Shown here: positions 36,299 through 46,332 of the stretch, one piece after another
How positions within the stretch are numbered: the first letter of the stretch is position 1
How the letters are laid out: the number at the start of each line of letters is the position of its first letter
Source of the DNA: Bifidobacterium apousia
Lineage (GTDB): Bacteria; Actinomycetota; Actinomycetes; Actinomycetales; Bifidobacteriaceae
Direction of reading: 5' to 3'
DNA: 64,000 bases
NCBI RefSeq assembly: GCF_007559275.1
Contig: NZ_VMHK01000002.1
Span: 434,001-498,000 of the forward strand
Notes under the pieces: generated by a model
What the model was told of the DNA's origin: nothing
The model's input: only the letters and a program-made list of their open reading frames with translations
The model's database searches: none
Position numbers and translations under genes: made by a program

Positions 36299-39200
36299 GG
36301 TTTTCCTTCCAGCGCCTTCCTGATTCGTTGCAGGCTGACAGGGATGGCTGTCCCCAGCTCCTGGGCCCAGATGGAGACGAAGTACTCCTCCATCATCCAG
36401 CGTCCCCTTCGCGCACGGTCCATGGCCTGGTCTCGTCCGGGACCGGCGGGCAGAGCCTGGGCCGTCTTGGCCGCCTGGTCCACCAGATCCTGGGCGGTCT
36501 GCGCCTGCCAGGCCCATCGTACGTCACGGTCCTTGTCCCTGCGGGCCTTGTCCAGACGCATCTGATCCGCCTTCAGATATGTGCGCAGGCGGGGGAGGGC
36601 GTAGGGCGGGTCGGTGCCGATGAAGCCCTTGGCCACCAATCCGCCGGCGTGCTGGCGTATCCACTGCAGGACCGAGAGCAGCGGCAGATCAGCTGGGCCT
36701 GATACGGCCTTGTCCACCTGGGCCGAGGTCTCCAGAATGGCGACCACATCCTTGGCCACCTGGTAGACGGTATCCTCGTAGACCTGGCTGACGCCGGCCA
36801 CAGCCTCTTGCAGGGACCGGTCGTCGGTGATGGCCTCAGTGTGGGGGATCAGGCGCTTGACAGCAGCCATCTGCAGGTCCTCGGCAAGGGCAGAGGTGTC
36901 CGGGTAGGGGGCCGAGGCCAGCATCAGGGCCTCCCGGCTCAGCCAGCGTGAGGAGATCCTTTGGGCAGGCAGGTGGAGCTTGTCCAGGGCGGCCTGCCAG
37001 ATCAGCTCCTCTCGCGATTTGGTGGTGGCGCCGGACTGGTGAAGCAGGTCGGCGCTCTTGACCACCTGGCCCTGTCGGGCGGCCTTGCTGGCCTGGGAGT
37101 CAACCCGGGACCGGGCCGACTGCCGGGCCTGTCCGGCCAGGTCGCGCTGCAGGTCGGTCAGGGACTTGGACCGGCCCAGGACCTTGGGATGGCCATGGCG
37201 CCGTTTCTCCTCCACCTGGAAGGTGGGCCGCAGGTAGTCGGGCAGTCGTTCCAGCCTGTCCTGGGTGAAGACCTCCGGGTGCAGCTGGGCTCCGACCGTG
37301 TCTATGGCCGCGGCGGTGAAGGCCTGCTCGAAGTCCGGCCAGTCCTCGGCGGGGATGGCTTCTGCACCGTTTTCGTTCCCGGACGCAGACTGCTGGTCAG
37401 CCGATCCGTAGGTGGCCTGCTCTGCCGAGTCAGGATCGGCGCCGGGCAACAGGGGATAGTGGCCGTCTATCCAGGCGCGGATGGTCCGGGCGGCGTCAGG
37501 GGCGGGGACGAACTGGACCCGCAGGGCCTTGGGCAGGGACTTGATGGTGGCTGTGATCAGGTCGTCCAGGAGGCCGGGCACGGTCCAGCTGAACTGCCCT
37601 GGTGTCAGCTGGTTCAGGCAGTGCAGGGGGATGTGGACCGTGATGCCGTCGTCCGGCTCTCCCGGCTGATAACGGTAGGTCAGGGGCAGGTCCATGGGCC
37701 GGCCGTCGGTGCCCAGGGTGTGCCAGTGGTCGGGGTAGTCTCCGGGTCGGTAGGAGACGGACTGGTCGTTCAGGCGCTCCACCTTGTCAGGGTCGAAGTC
37801 CAGCAGGTGGGGGTCCGCATCGTGATGCCGCCGCCACCAAGAGCCCAGTGCGGCCAGGGAGGTGGCCTCCTGGGGAATGCGCTCCTGGTAGAAGTCGTAA
37901 AGGTCCTCCTCGGTGACCGTGCCGGTCACCTGGCGGGTCCGGCTGGTCCGCTCGCCGGCCTCGCTGAGCACCTGACGGTTGGCCTGGATGAAGCCGTCAT
38001 GCGGGAAGCGCTCGCGCACGTCGCCCTGGACCAGGCCCTGGCGTATCAGCATGTCCCTGGCTTGGCCGGGGTTGATACGGGCCCACTGGACCGTCCTGTC
38101 GCGCACGATGGGCAGTCCGTAGAGCAGAACCTTGGAGGTTGCCACCGCGGCACCACGGGAGGCCGACCAGTGGGGTTCGGCGTAGGTGGTCCTGGTCAGG
38201 GACTTGGCCAGGGGTTCGGCCCAGGCCGGATCAATGGCCGCGCAGCAGCGCGCCCAGAGCCGGGAGGTCTCCACCAGCTCGGCGGCCATGATCCAGGGCG
38301 GATTGGCCTTGGAGAGTGCAGAACCGGGGAAGATCGCGAAATGCGTGCCACGCGCCCCCTGGTAGTCGTTCTTGGCCTGCCGGCGCGCCCGCTTCATGGC
38401 CTTGGCCCGGGCCGCGCCATGCAGGCCGGCGAAATCGGAGGCCTTGGGCTCGTGGATCACCTGCATGCCCAGGCTGGAGAGCAGGCCGGCCAGCATGGAA
38501 CGATGGATGCCCTGGTCGTCCCAGGAACAGACCAGGGCGTGTGCCGCCTGCTGCCCCATAGGCAGGGCCAGGAGGGCCTGGTCCGGGCCCTTGACGGGAG
38601 TGGGGGAGCCTACCTTCATGTGCAAACCCCGGCACATCTGGGCCAGCTGCCGGTAGAGGTCATGCCACTGCCGCATGCGCAGGAAGGCCATGTACTCCTG
38701 TTTGCAGGCCTTGCGCAGGGTCCCGTTGGAGGGCTCCTTGTCCTGCGGGAAGAAATGGTTCCAGATGTTCAGGGCCGTCAGGAAGTCGCTGGAGGGGTCC
38801 TCGTAGCGGGCGTGGATCCGGTCGGCCTCCTCGCGCTTCTCCTCCGGGCGCTCCCGCGGGTCCTGCAGGGAGAGGAAGGCCACGACCACCAGAACGGCGG
38901 CCAGGGTGTCCGGGGTGGCGTCCTGGCCGGCCTGCAGGATCATTCTGCCCAGACGGATGTCGATGGGGATCCTGGCCAGCCGCCGTCCCAGGCTGGTCAG
39001 CCGGATGAGGCCCTGCTGGCGGGAGATGGCTTGCAGCTCGGTCAGCTCCCGCAGACCGTCGCTGACTGCCCGGGTGTCGGGCGGATCGATGAAGCCGAAG
39101 TCGGTGACGTCCTCGGCCGTATGGGCCACGCCCACCGAGAGCATGTGCAGGATGACCGAGCCCAGGGAGGTGCGCAGGATCTCAGGATCGGTGAACTTGG

Positions 39201-40365
39201 GACGGGTGTCATAGTCATCCTTGGCATACAGACGGATGGCGATGCCGTCGGCCACGCGCCCGCAGCGGCCTGCACGCTGATCGGCCGAGGCCTGTGAGAT
39301 GGGTTCGATGGGCAGGCGCTGGACCTTGGCCGACTTGGAGTAACGGCTGATCCTGGCCAGCCCGGGATCCACCACATAGCGGATGCCCGGCACCGTCAGG
39401 GAGGTTTCGGCCACGTTGGTGGCGATGACGATGCGCTGATGGCCATGGTGTTCGAAGACCCGGTGCTGCTCCTTGGCCGACAGGCGGGCGAAGAGGGGGA
39501 TGATCTCCAAGGCGTCCAGGCGGCGCATGTCGGAGGTCCTAGGGCCGAAGTGCCGTCGCAAGGCGGTCTCGTACTCGCGGATATCGCGTTCTCCGGCGGC
39601 GAAGACCAGGATGTCCCTGGGGCCGTCCACGTGGGTGGAGTGGATGACCAGCTCGGCGCAGGCCCGGGCCACCGCCTGGGGCATGTCCGGCTCCTCCCTG
39701 TCCTGGCCCTCTTGATCGGAGTCGAACCCGGGGACATGCCGCATCAGGGCAGGGGCCGACCCGGCAGGCTCGTAGAGCGTCTGGACCGGGTAGGTGCGGC
39801 CGGAGACCTCCAGCACGGGCACCTGGGTGTGCAGGGCCCTGGCGAAGTGGTCGCGGAACTTGACCGAATCGATGGTGGCCGAGGTGATGATCAGCTTCAG
39901 ATCTGGCCGTTTGGGCAGCAGGGCGGTCAGATACCCCAGCAGAAAGTCGATGTTCAGGCTGCGCTCGTGGGCCTCGTCGATGATGATGGTGTCGTAGGCC
40001 CGCAGCTGGGGATCGCCCTGGATCTGCGCCAGGAGGATGCCGTCGGTGACCACTCGCAGGCGGGTGCTGCGGCTGGACTTGTCGGTGAACCGGACCTGGT
40101 AGCCGATCTGGTCGCCCAGCCTGGTGCCCGTCTCCGAGGCGATGCGCTCAGCCACGGTTCTGGCGGCGATCCTTCTGGGCTGGGTGTGCACGATCTGATG
40201 CCCGTGGTCGCCGCGACCCATTTCCAGGAGAATCTTGGGGATCTGGGTGGTTTTGCCCGAGCCGGTCTGGCCCGAGACGATGACCACCTGGGAGGACTGC
40301 ACGGCATGGACGATGTCCTCCTTGGCCGCGCTGATGGGCAGCTCGGCAGGATACTCGAACCTCAT
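36295..40365 (-). CDS. hrpA: ATP-dependent RNA helicase HrpA
   Basis: DEAH-box helicase of 1356 residues. Walker A GQTGSGKTTQIPKILLEMG, DEAH box IIDEAHERSLNIDFLLGYL, SATID, then motifs IV-VI including ATNVAETSLTVPGIRYVVD and SQASADQRAGRCGRV. The long C-terminal DUF3418-type region (~600-1350) is typical of HrpA. Start ATG 40365 overlaps the upstream methyltransferase stop. Acts in mRNA or ribosome processing; ribosome-rescue roles are known for the family. Confidence 0.93.
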   Translation of the reverse strand: MRFEYPAELPISAAKEDIVHAVQSSQVVIVSGQTGSGKTTQIPKILLEMGRGDHGHQIVHTQPRRIAARTVAERIASETGTRLGDQIGYQVRFTDKSSRSTRLRVVTDGILLAQIQGDPQLRAYDTIIIDEAHERSLNIDFLLGYLTALLPKRPDLKLIITSATIDSVKFRDHFARALHTQVPVLEVSGRTYPVQTLYEPAGSAPALMRHVPGFDSDQEGQDREEPDMPQAVARACAELVIHSTHVDGPRDILVFAAGERDIREYETALRRHFGPRTSDMRRLDALEIIPLFARLSAKEQHRVFEHHGHQRIVIATNVAETSLTVPGIRYVVDPGLARISRYSKSAKVQRLPIEPISQASADQRAGRCGRVADGIAIRLYAKDDYDTRPKFTDPEILRTSLGSVILHMLSVGVAHTAEDVTDFGFIDPPDTRAVSDGLRELTELQAISRQQGLIRLTSLGRRLARIPIDIRLGRMILQAGQDATPDTLAAVLVVVAFLSLQDPRERPEEKREEADRIHARYEDPSSDFLTALNIWNHFFPQDKEPSNGTLRKACKQEYMAFLRMRQWHDLYRQLAQMCRGLHMKVGSPTPVKGPDQALLALPMGQQAAHALVCSWDDQGIHRSMLAGLLSSLGMQVIHEPKASDFAGLHGAARAKAMKRARRQAKNDYQGARGTHFAIFPGSALSKANPPWIMAAELVETSRLWARCCAAIDPAWAEPLAKSLTRTTYAEPHWSASRGAAVATSKVLLYGLPIVRDRTVQWARINPGQARDMLIRQGLVQGDVRERFPHDGFIQANRQVLSEAGERTSRTRQVTGTVTEEDLYDFYQERIPQEATSLAALGSWWRRHHDADPHLLDFDPDKVERLNDQSVSYRPGDYPDHWHTLGTDGRPMDLPLTYRYQPGEPDDGITVHIPLHCLNQLTPGQFSWTVPGLLDDLITATIKSLPKALRVQFVPAPDAARTIRAWIDGHYPLLPGADPDSAEQATYGSADQQSASGNENGAEAIPAEDWPDFEQAFTAAAIDTVGAQLHPEVFTQDRLERLPDYLRPTFQVEEKRRHGHPKVLGRSKSLTDLQRDLAGQARQSARSRVDSQASKAARQGQVVKSADLLHQSGATTKSREELIWQAALDKLHLPAQRISSRWLSREALMLASAPYPDTSALAEDLQMAAVKRLIPHTEAITDDRSLQEAVAGVSQVYEDTVYQVAKDVVAILETSAQVDKAVSGPADLPLLSVLQWIRQHAGGLVAKGFIGTDPPYALPRLRTYLKADQMRLDKARRDKDRDVRWAWQAQTAQDLVDQAAKTAQALPAGPGRDQAMDRARRGRWMMEEYFVSIWAQELGTAIPVSLQRIRKALEGKP

Positions 40366-41024
40366 GCCCGGCCCACCTCGATGATCCGGTAGCCCTTGGA
40401 CGAGGCATACTTCTCCGCCGTCCATCCGGAGCCCAGGGCCTCAGCCAGCCAGGGGATCAGGGAGTCGGCGCCCAGGTTGCGCTGGACCACCAGGTAGGCC
40501 CGGCCTTGGGGCTTCAGCCTGGGCAGGTAGGTCATCAGCAGGTCGTGCAGGGCCGCCTTGCCCACCCGGATGGGCGGATTGGACCATATCAGGTCGAAGC
40601 GCAGATCGTCCGGCACCTGTTCCGGGGTCAGGGTGCGCACCCTGTCAAGATCCTGGGTTTGTGCATTGCGGGAAGTCAGATCCAGAGCCCGCAGGTTGGT
40701 GTCCACAGCATAGACGTTGGCCTTGGGCGCCTGCATGGCCATGCTCAGAGCGATAGGCCCCCAGCCGCAGCCCAGGTCCAGAAAGTCGCCCTTGGCCGGG
40801 GGCTGGGGGACGCGTTTGAGCAGGACCGAGGTGCCCAGGTCAAGCCTGCCCGATGAGAAGACCCCGTGGGAGACCTCCACCTGGCAGGTGCGGCCGGCCA
40901 GCTCCACCTGGATGGTCCGCCGCTGGTCGGGGGAGGCCGGACGGGCTACGAAGTACTGTTCGCCTCCGTCCGTCCCGGTCCTGGAGGATTGCCCCCGGCT
41001 GCTGCCATGGTCCCTGTGCGTCAT
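40362..41024 (-). CDS. RsmC-like class I SAM-dependent methyltransferase
   Basis: About 220 residues. SAM motif I LDLGCGWGPIALSMAM, acidic loop YAVDTN, and the base-methylase motif IWSNPPIRVGK (NPPx), as in 16S rRNA G1207 N2-methyltransferase RsmC/RlmG. Only the C-terminal catalytic half of the E. coli-type protein is present, which is usual in Gram-positives. GGACAGG is 6 nt before ATG 41024; ATG 41030 is possible. An open frame continues far upstream, antisense to hflX, but has no start support. Operon with hrpA. Confidence 0.85.
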   Translation of the reverse strand: MTHRDHGSSRGQSSRTGTDGGEQYFVARPASPDQRRTIQVELAGRTCQVEVSHGVFSSGRLDLGTSVLLKRVPQPPAKGDFLDLGCGWGPIALSMAMQAPKANVYAVDTNLRALDLTSRNAQTQDLDRVRTLTPEQVPDDLRFDLIWSNPPIRVGKAALHDLLMTYLPRLKPQGRAYLVVQRNLGADSLIPWLAEALGSGWTAEKYASSKGYRIIEVGRA

Positions 41025-41159
41025 GTCCATCCTGTCCGTCTTTGAAATCTGCCCGTCCCTCGGGCATCCGCTGATGTCTGCTAAGAAGATGATAATAAAG
41101 ACTGTGTCATGATTCCGCCTACACCGGATTCGTTCCCTAGTCCATAGATCGATGCAGAG

Positions 41160-42713
41160 GTGCCTTTGACCCAAGAACAACCGACCCAAGAGCATAGCCC
41201 AGCAGCTGTCGAAGCGCACCAGGACCCGCTCGCCCACAAGTCCGAGGTGCTGACCGGCAGCGAAGGGCAGGTCGGGCAGGGCCAGGATCAGGAGTGGCAG
41301 GAGCGCAGCCGCCGCAACGCCTTCCGTCATGTCGAGGGGCTGGGTGAGCTCCAGGACGTCACCGAGGTGGAGTACCGCAAGGTCCGTCTGGAGCGGGTGG
41401 TCCTGGTCGGCGTCTGGTCGGGTTCGCGGACCACGGTCGGTCAGGCCGAGGAGTCCCTGCGCGAGCTGGCCGCCCTGGCGAGGACGGCCGGGGCCGAGGT
41501 GCTTGACGGGCTGCTCCAGCAGCGGGTCAAGCCGGATCCGGCCACCTACCTGGGTTCGGGCAAGGCACGGGAGCTGGCGGATATCGTGGCTGGGCTGGGT
41601 GCCGACACCATCATCACCGATGACGACCTGCATCCCTCCCAGCGGCGGGCCCTGGAGGATGTCACCAAGGTCAAGGTGGTCGACAGGACGGCCCTGATTC
41701 TGGACATCTTCGCCCAGCATGCCACCAGCCGCGAGGGCAAGGCCCAGGTGGAGCTGGCCCAGCTGGAGTACATGCTGCCCAGGCTGCGCGGCTGGGGCGG
41801 ATCCCTCTCCCGCCAGGCCGGCGGCCAGGCTGCCGGGCAGGCCGGCGGCATAGGCTCCCGCGGCCCGGGAGAAACCAAGATCGAGACCGACCGTCGGGTC
41901 ATCCGGCGGCGGATTTCGCGGCTGAAGCGTCAGATCGCCCAGATGGCCCCCTCTCGCCAGGTCAAGCGTGGGTCCCGGCGGCGCTATCAGCTGCCGGCCG
42001 TAGCCGTGGTGGGGTATACCAACGCCGGCAAGTCCTCGCTGACCAACCGGCTGACCGGGTCCGAGGAACTGGTGGAGAACGCCCTCTTCGCCACCCTGGA
42101 TACGGCCGTCAGGCGCACCAAGGCGGCAGATGGCCGACTCTACGTCTATGTGGACACGGTCGGGTTCGTCCGCCGCCTGCCTACTCAGCTGGTCGAGGCT
42201 TTCAAATCCACCCTGGAGGAGGTGGGTCAGTCCGACCTGATTCTGCACGTCGTGGACGGCTCCCACCCCGATCCCTTTGGGCAGATCAGGGCTGTGGATG
42301 CCGTGCTGGCGGATATCCCCGGCGCTGAGTCCATTCCCCGTCTGCTGGTCTTCAACAAGGTTGATCTGATCGATCAGGATGCCCGGCAGCGGCTTGTCAA
42401 CCTTGAGCCCGAGGCCTTTTTGGTCTCGGCCCGACAGGGTCAGGGTCTGGAGTCCCTGCGCAGACGGGTGGAGGAGCTGCTGCCCGCCCCCGCTGTGCAT
42501 GTTCAGGCCATCCTGCCCTACACCAGTGGCTCCCTGCTGGAGCAGGTACGGCGGCTGGGACGGGTGAATTCATTGGAATACCGGGCCGATGGGGTTGCGC
42601 TGAGCGCTGATGTGGACGACCGGCTGGCGGCTGCCGTGCTTGACCAGGCCATTGATCAGAAGCCCTTGCAGGCCCCAGTGGGTGACACGCCATCAGCCGG
42701 GCTGAGCTCCTAA
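41160..42713 (+). CDS. hflX: Ribosome-associated GTPase HflX
   Basis: Splits stalled or stressed 70S ribosomes. Long N-terminal domain with VVLVGVWSG and TYLGSGKARELADIV, glycine-rich linker (GGSLSRQAGG...GIGSRGPGETKIETDRR), G1 GYTNAGKSSLTN, G3 DTVGF, G4 NKVD and G5 SARQGQG. 517 residues. GTG 41160 is directly preceded by CAGAG; a TTG at 41166 with AGAGG upstream is an alternative. Divergent from the methyltransferase/hrpA pair. Confidence 0.94.
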   Translation: MPLTQEQPTQEHSPAAVEAHQDPLAHKSEVLTGSEGQVGQGQDQEWQERSRRNAFRHVEGLGELQDVTEVEYRKVRLERVVLVGVWSGSRTTVGQAEESLRELAALARTAGAEVLDGLLQQRVKPDPATYLGSGKARELADIVAGLGADTIITDDDLHPSQRRALEDVTKVKVVDRTALILDIFAQHATSREGKAQVELAQLEYMLPRLRGWGGSLSRQAGGQAAGQAGGIGSRGPGETKIETDRRVIRRRISRLKRQIAQMAPSRQVKRGSRRRYQLPAVAVVGYTNAGKSSLTNRLTGSEELVENALFATLDTAVRRTKAADGRLYVYVDTVGFVRRLPTQLVEAFKSTLEEVGQSDLILHVVDGSHPDPFGQIRAVDAVLADIPGAESIPRLLVFNKVDLIDQDARQRLVNLEPEAFLVSARQGQGLESLRRRVEELLPAPAVHVQAILPYTSGSLLEQVRRLGRVNSLEYRADGVALSADVDDRLAAAVLDQAIDQKPLQAPVGDTPSAGLSS

Positions 42714-42737
42714 GGGGCATGCGCACGCCAGGTCACC

Positions 42738-43775
<1,038 letters not shown>

Positions 43776-43846
43776 GTATTTCACAGAAAACTCTTGCCTT
43801 GCAGCCGCTGGTGGCATACTTTGGTGTCTGACGAATCGGGGTATGC

Positions 43847-44776
43847 ATGAGCGCTCATGAAGGTGGTATCCAGGGCGGCGGATCCGCCCATCGTCGACAG
43901 TTGTTGACGACCCTGGCTCTGACGGGCTCGGTCTTTGTTGCCGAGGTCGTCGGCGCCTTGGTCACCCGCAGCCTGGCTCTGTTGGTCGATGCCGGGCACA
44001 TGATGACCGATATGGCTGTGCTGATCGCCTCCACGGTTACTGCTGTCTTGATGGAGCGCCGCCCAACGAACCGACGGACCTGGGGCTGGTCCCGTCTGGA
44101 GGTCATCACGGCGGCTGGCGGTGCTTTGGTTCTGCTGGCAGTGGGCATCTATGCCATCGTGGAGGCTGTCCTGCGGCTCTGGTCGCCCGGTCGGGATCAG
44201 GTCCATCAGCAGGGGCTGCTGCTCTTCTTCGGACTTTTGGGTCTGGCTGCCAATGTGGGATCGATTCTGGTCTTGGCCTCCGGGCACAAGGACAATTTGA
44301 ACATGCGTGCCGCTTTTCTCGAAGTGGTCAACGATGCATTGGGTTCGGTGGCGGTCCTGGTTTCAGCCGTGGTTATGATGATCACCGGCTGGGCCGGGTT
44401 CGATGCCGTGGCGGGAGCCCTGATCGCTCTGCTGATGATTCCCCGCGCGATCAAACTGCTGGCCAGCAGTGTCTCTGTGCTGCTTGAGGAGACTCCGGCG
44501 GACCTCGACATGGCCAAGGTCAGGAAGCACTTGGAGGGCGTGCCTGGCGTACTTGAGGTACATGACCTGCATGCCAACAGCGTTTCCACCGGTCTGCCGC
44601 AGCTGACGGCGCATGTGGTAGTGCGTCAGGGCACGACGGCTGTTGAGAGCGAACGCATTCTTACCAGCATGCAACGCTGCCTGCGCGATCATTTCCCTGT
44701 TTCGGTCGAACACACGACCTTTCAGATAGAACCCCAGGGCCACCGGGATAGCAGCGGCGAGCATTTGGACATGTAG
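43847..44776 (+). CDS. Cation diffusion facilitator (Zn/Co/Cd-type exporter)
   Basis: Metal/proton antiporter, 309 residues, six membrane segments and a C-terminal cytoplasmic dimer domain (~215-295). Helix II carries the metal site DAGHMMTD (HxxxD), but the helix V position, usually HxxxD, reads LEVVNDALGS (ExxxD). No long His-rich loop. -35 TTGCCT, 17-bp spacer and -10 TACTTT lie upstream. GGGGT before ATG 43847. Convergent with lexA, with only 3 nt between stops. Confidence 0.85.
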   Translation: MSAHEGGIQGGGSAHRRQLLTTLALTGSVFVAEVVGALVTRSLALLVDAGHMMTDMAVLIASTVTAVLMERRPTNRRTWGWSRLEVITAAGGALVLLAVGIYAIVEAVLRLWSPGRDQVHQQGLLLFFGLLGLAANVGSILVLASGHKDNLNMRAAFLEVVNDALGSVAVLVSAVVMMITGWAGFDAVAGALIALLMIPRAIKLLASSVSVLLEETPADLDMAKVRKHLEGVPGVLEVHDLHANSVSTGLPQLTAHVVVRQGTTAVESERILTSMQRCLRDHFPVSVEHTTFQIEPQGHRDSSGEHLDM

Positions 44777-44779
44777 TCC

Positions 44780-45595
44780 TCAGACCTTGCGCAGAACGGT
44801 GACTACCTTGCCCATGATGACGGCGTGGGTGCCGTCGATGGGGGAGTAGGCCGGGTTGTGGGGAATCAGCCAAACGTGGCCCTCCTCGCGGCGGAAGGTC
44901 TTTACCGTGGCTCCATCGTCCAGCAGGGCTGCGACGATATCCCCGTTCTCAGCCTCCTGCTGGCGGCGGACGACGACAAAGTCCCCGTCGCAGATGGCGG
45001 CATCGACCATGGAATCTCCATGGACCTCAAGCATGAAGAGCTCGCCGGACCCGGTCAGACGCTCGGGCAGACGCATGACATCGTCCACATGCTGCTCGGC
45101 CAGAATGGGCTGGCCGGCGGCGATTCTGCCGACCAGGGGCACGTCGCGCGACTGCATGATGGCCTCGTCGGCCTGCGCATCAGGGAAGGGCATGATCTTG
45201 GCGGTTCCAGCAGTTGGCTCAGGCTGATCCTGGACCAGCTCTATGGCACGTCCCTTGTTTGCAGTCAGACGGATGTAGCCCAGATCCTGTAAGACCTGAA
45301 GCTGGTGCTTGACGGAAGAAGTGCTGCGCAGTCCCGCATCTCTGCCGATCTCCCTGTAGGAGGGCAGGAATCCGCGCTCTGACAGATGCCGTTTTATGGC
45401 TTCCAAGACCTTGGCCTGGCGATCGGTCAGTTTGGGTCTGGACCCCTGATTCGGACTCTTGGAGGCCGCTGCCTTTTCTTTCGTCGTGTCCTTGGCTGAG
45501 GGTGAGCCGGTTTCCTGAGATCCGGCGCTGTTGGCAAGAGTGGACTGGTTGAGGGAGCTCGTGGCCGTGGACCCGGTAAAGGGGATGGTACTCAC
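44780..45595 (-). CDS. lexA: SOS repressor LexA
   Basis: Represses the DNA-damage regulon and self-cleaves when RecA is activated. Winged-helix N-domain (KLTDRQAKVLEAIKRHL, REIGRDAGLRSTSSVKHQLQ), cleavage site Ala160-Gly161 in GRIAAGQPI, catalytic Ser195 (GDSMV) and Lys232 (TVKTF). 271 residues: a ~53-residue Ser/Ala/Thr-rich extension precedes the DNA-binding domain. Start GTG 45595 with AAAGGAG 7 nt upstream. Its promoter holds a LexA box, so it is autoregulated. Confidence 0.96.
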   Translation of the reverse strand: MSTIPFTGSTATSSLNQSTLANSAGSQETGSPSAKDTTKEKAAASKSPNQGSRPKLTDRQAKVLEAIKRHLSERGFLPSYREIGRDAGLRSTSSVKHQLQVLQDLGYIRLTANKGRAIELVQDQPEPTAGTAKIMPFPDAQADEAIMQSRDVPLVGRIAAGQPILAEQHVDDVMRLPERLTGSGELFMLEVHGDSMVDAAICDGDFVVVRRQQEAENGDIVAALLDDGATVKTFRREEGHVWLIPHNPAYSPIDGTHAVIMGKVVTVLRKV

Positions 45596-45625
45596 GATGG
45601 GCTCCTTTCCTTGGAAACTGAACTC

Positions 45626-45665
45626 AGTCTAACCTGCCCGAAGTGAAAAATCAAACAAATGTTCG
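45626..45665 (-). promoter_or_regulatory. lexA promoter with SOS box
   Basis: Minus-strand -35 TTGATT (45649-45654), 17-bp spacer, -10 TAGACT (45626-45631). SOS box CGAACATTTGTTTG (minus; 45652-45665) overlaps the -35. It matches the Gram-positive consensus CGAAC-N4-GTTCG with one mismatch. Confidence 0.8.
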
Positions 45666-45673
45666 AATCAGCC

Positions 45674-45733
45674 TTGCCAAATAACCGTCACGGTGCCAGA
45701 ATGAGAACATCTGTTCGATAGAACAAATGTTCG
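45674..45733 (+). promoter_or_regulatory. Promoter of LysM gene with two SOS boxes
   Basis: -35 TTGCCA (45674-45679), 17-bp spacer, -10 CAGAAT (45697-45702). SOS boxes AGAACATCTGTTCG (45704-45717) and AGAACAAATGTTCG (45720-45733) follow, centres 16 bp apart, covering the predicted start site. This predicts tight LexA repression. Confidence 0.8.
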
Positions 45734-45746
45734 AAAGAGGTGTGCC

Positions 45747-46175
45747 ATGGTTGATCGTACCTGTGCCAGTTCCCGCATGTCTGCACCGACGAACCTGTTT
45801 TCGGTCTGCCTGGCGCATGCAAGTTCTGTGTTCTCGTCCGTCATGGTCCGTCTTCGCAGAGCTGCCGATGCCTGTCTGCCTGATCAGGGTTTTGCGGGTG
45901 TCGTCGTGCGCAGAGTCGCGGTTTTCCTAGTTGCCGGCGCTTTGACCCTGGCTGGGTTAGGATGGATGGCTCGACCGGCCAGCTCCGCTCCAGGACCACA
46001 GGAGGTTGTCACCAGAACAGTTCGCCCGGGCGATAATGTCTGGTCTTATGCGGCCTCAATCACCCCGCAAGGCGAGGATGTCACCAAGAACGTCGACCGC
46101 ATCATGCAGATCAACAACATGTCCTCACCCAATCTGCGCGTTGGGGACCGAATTCTGATTCCTAGCGACGAGTGA
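45747..46175 (+). CDS. SOS-regulated LysM protein, candidate cell division inhibitor
   Basis: 142 residues: a ~55-residue N-terminal part, one membrane segment (~57-74), and a C-terminal extracytoplasmic LysM domain (~86-138: VRPGDNVWSYA ... INNMSSPNLRVGDRILIP). Start ATG 45747 has GAAAGAGG. It is divergent from lexA, has two SOS boxes and precedes nrdR; the same arrangement holds the LysM-type division inhibitors YneA (Bacillus), DivS (Corynebacterium) and Rv2719c (Mycobacterium). Function here is inferred from context and domain layout, not from close sequence similarity. Confidence 0.75.
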   Translation: MVDRTCASSRMSAPTNLFSVCLAHASSVFSSVMVRLRRAADACLPDQGFAGVVVRRVAVFLVAGALTLAGLGWMARPASSAPGPQEVVTRTVRPGDNVWSYAASITPQGEDVTKNVDRIMQINNMSSPNLRVGDRILIPSDE

Positions 46176-46319
46176 GGCAGCGATCTTCGGTTCAGGGAAT
46201 GAACAATGGGTCTTTAATAGCCTGTCGCCTGGATAAAGGCACTAGCTGAAATCGAGGAGTTTGTCCAGTGTTATACGCTGATAGGCCTGGTATACGTGGG
46301 TCTTGAGGTTCTTTGGCGC

Positions 46320-46325
46320 TATGAT
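46320..46325 (+). promoter_or_regulatory. Candidate -10 of leaderless nrdR promoter
   Basis: TATGAT ends exactly 7 nt before ATG 46333, and the spacer GTTGCAT offers no ribosome site. Fits the TANNNT-N7-ATG layout of leaderless actinobacterial genes. Confidence 0.5.
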
Positions 46326-46332
46326 GTTGCAT

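Noticed and set aside
36961-39297. Plus-strand open frame opposite hrpA
   Set aside because: Gly/Val/Leu-rich shadow of a high-GC gene; hrpA motifs are all on the minus strand.
41025-42500. N-terminal extension of the RsmC-like gene, antisense to hflX
   Set aside because: hflX is clearly real; the extension is a compositional shadow and the methyltransferase has a good start at 41024.
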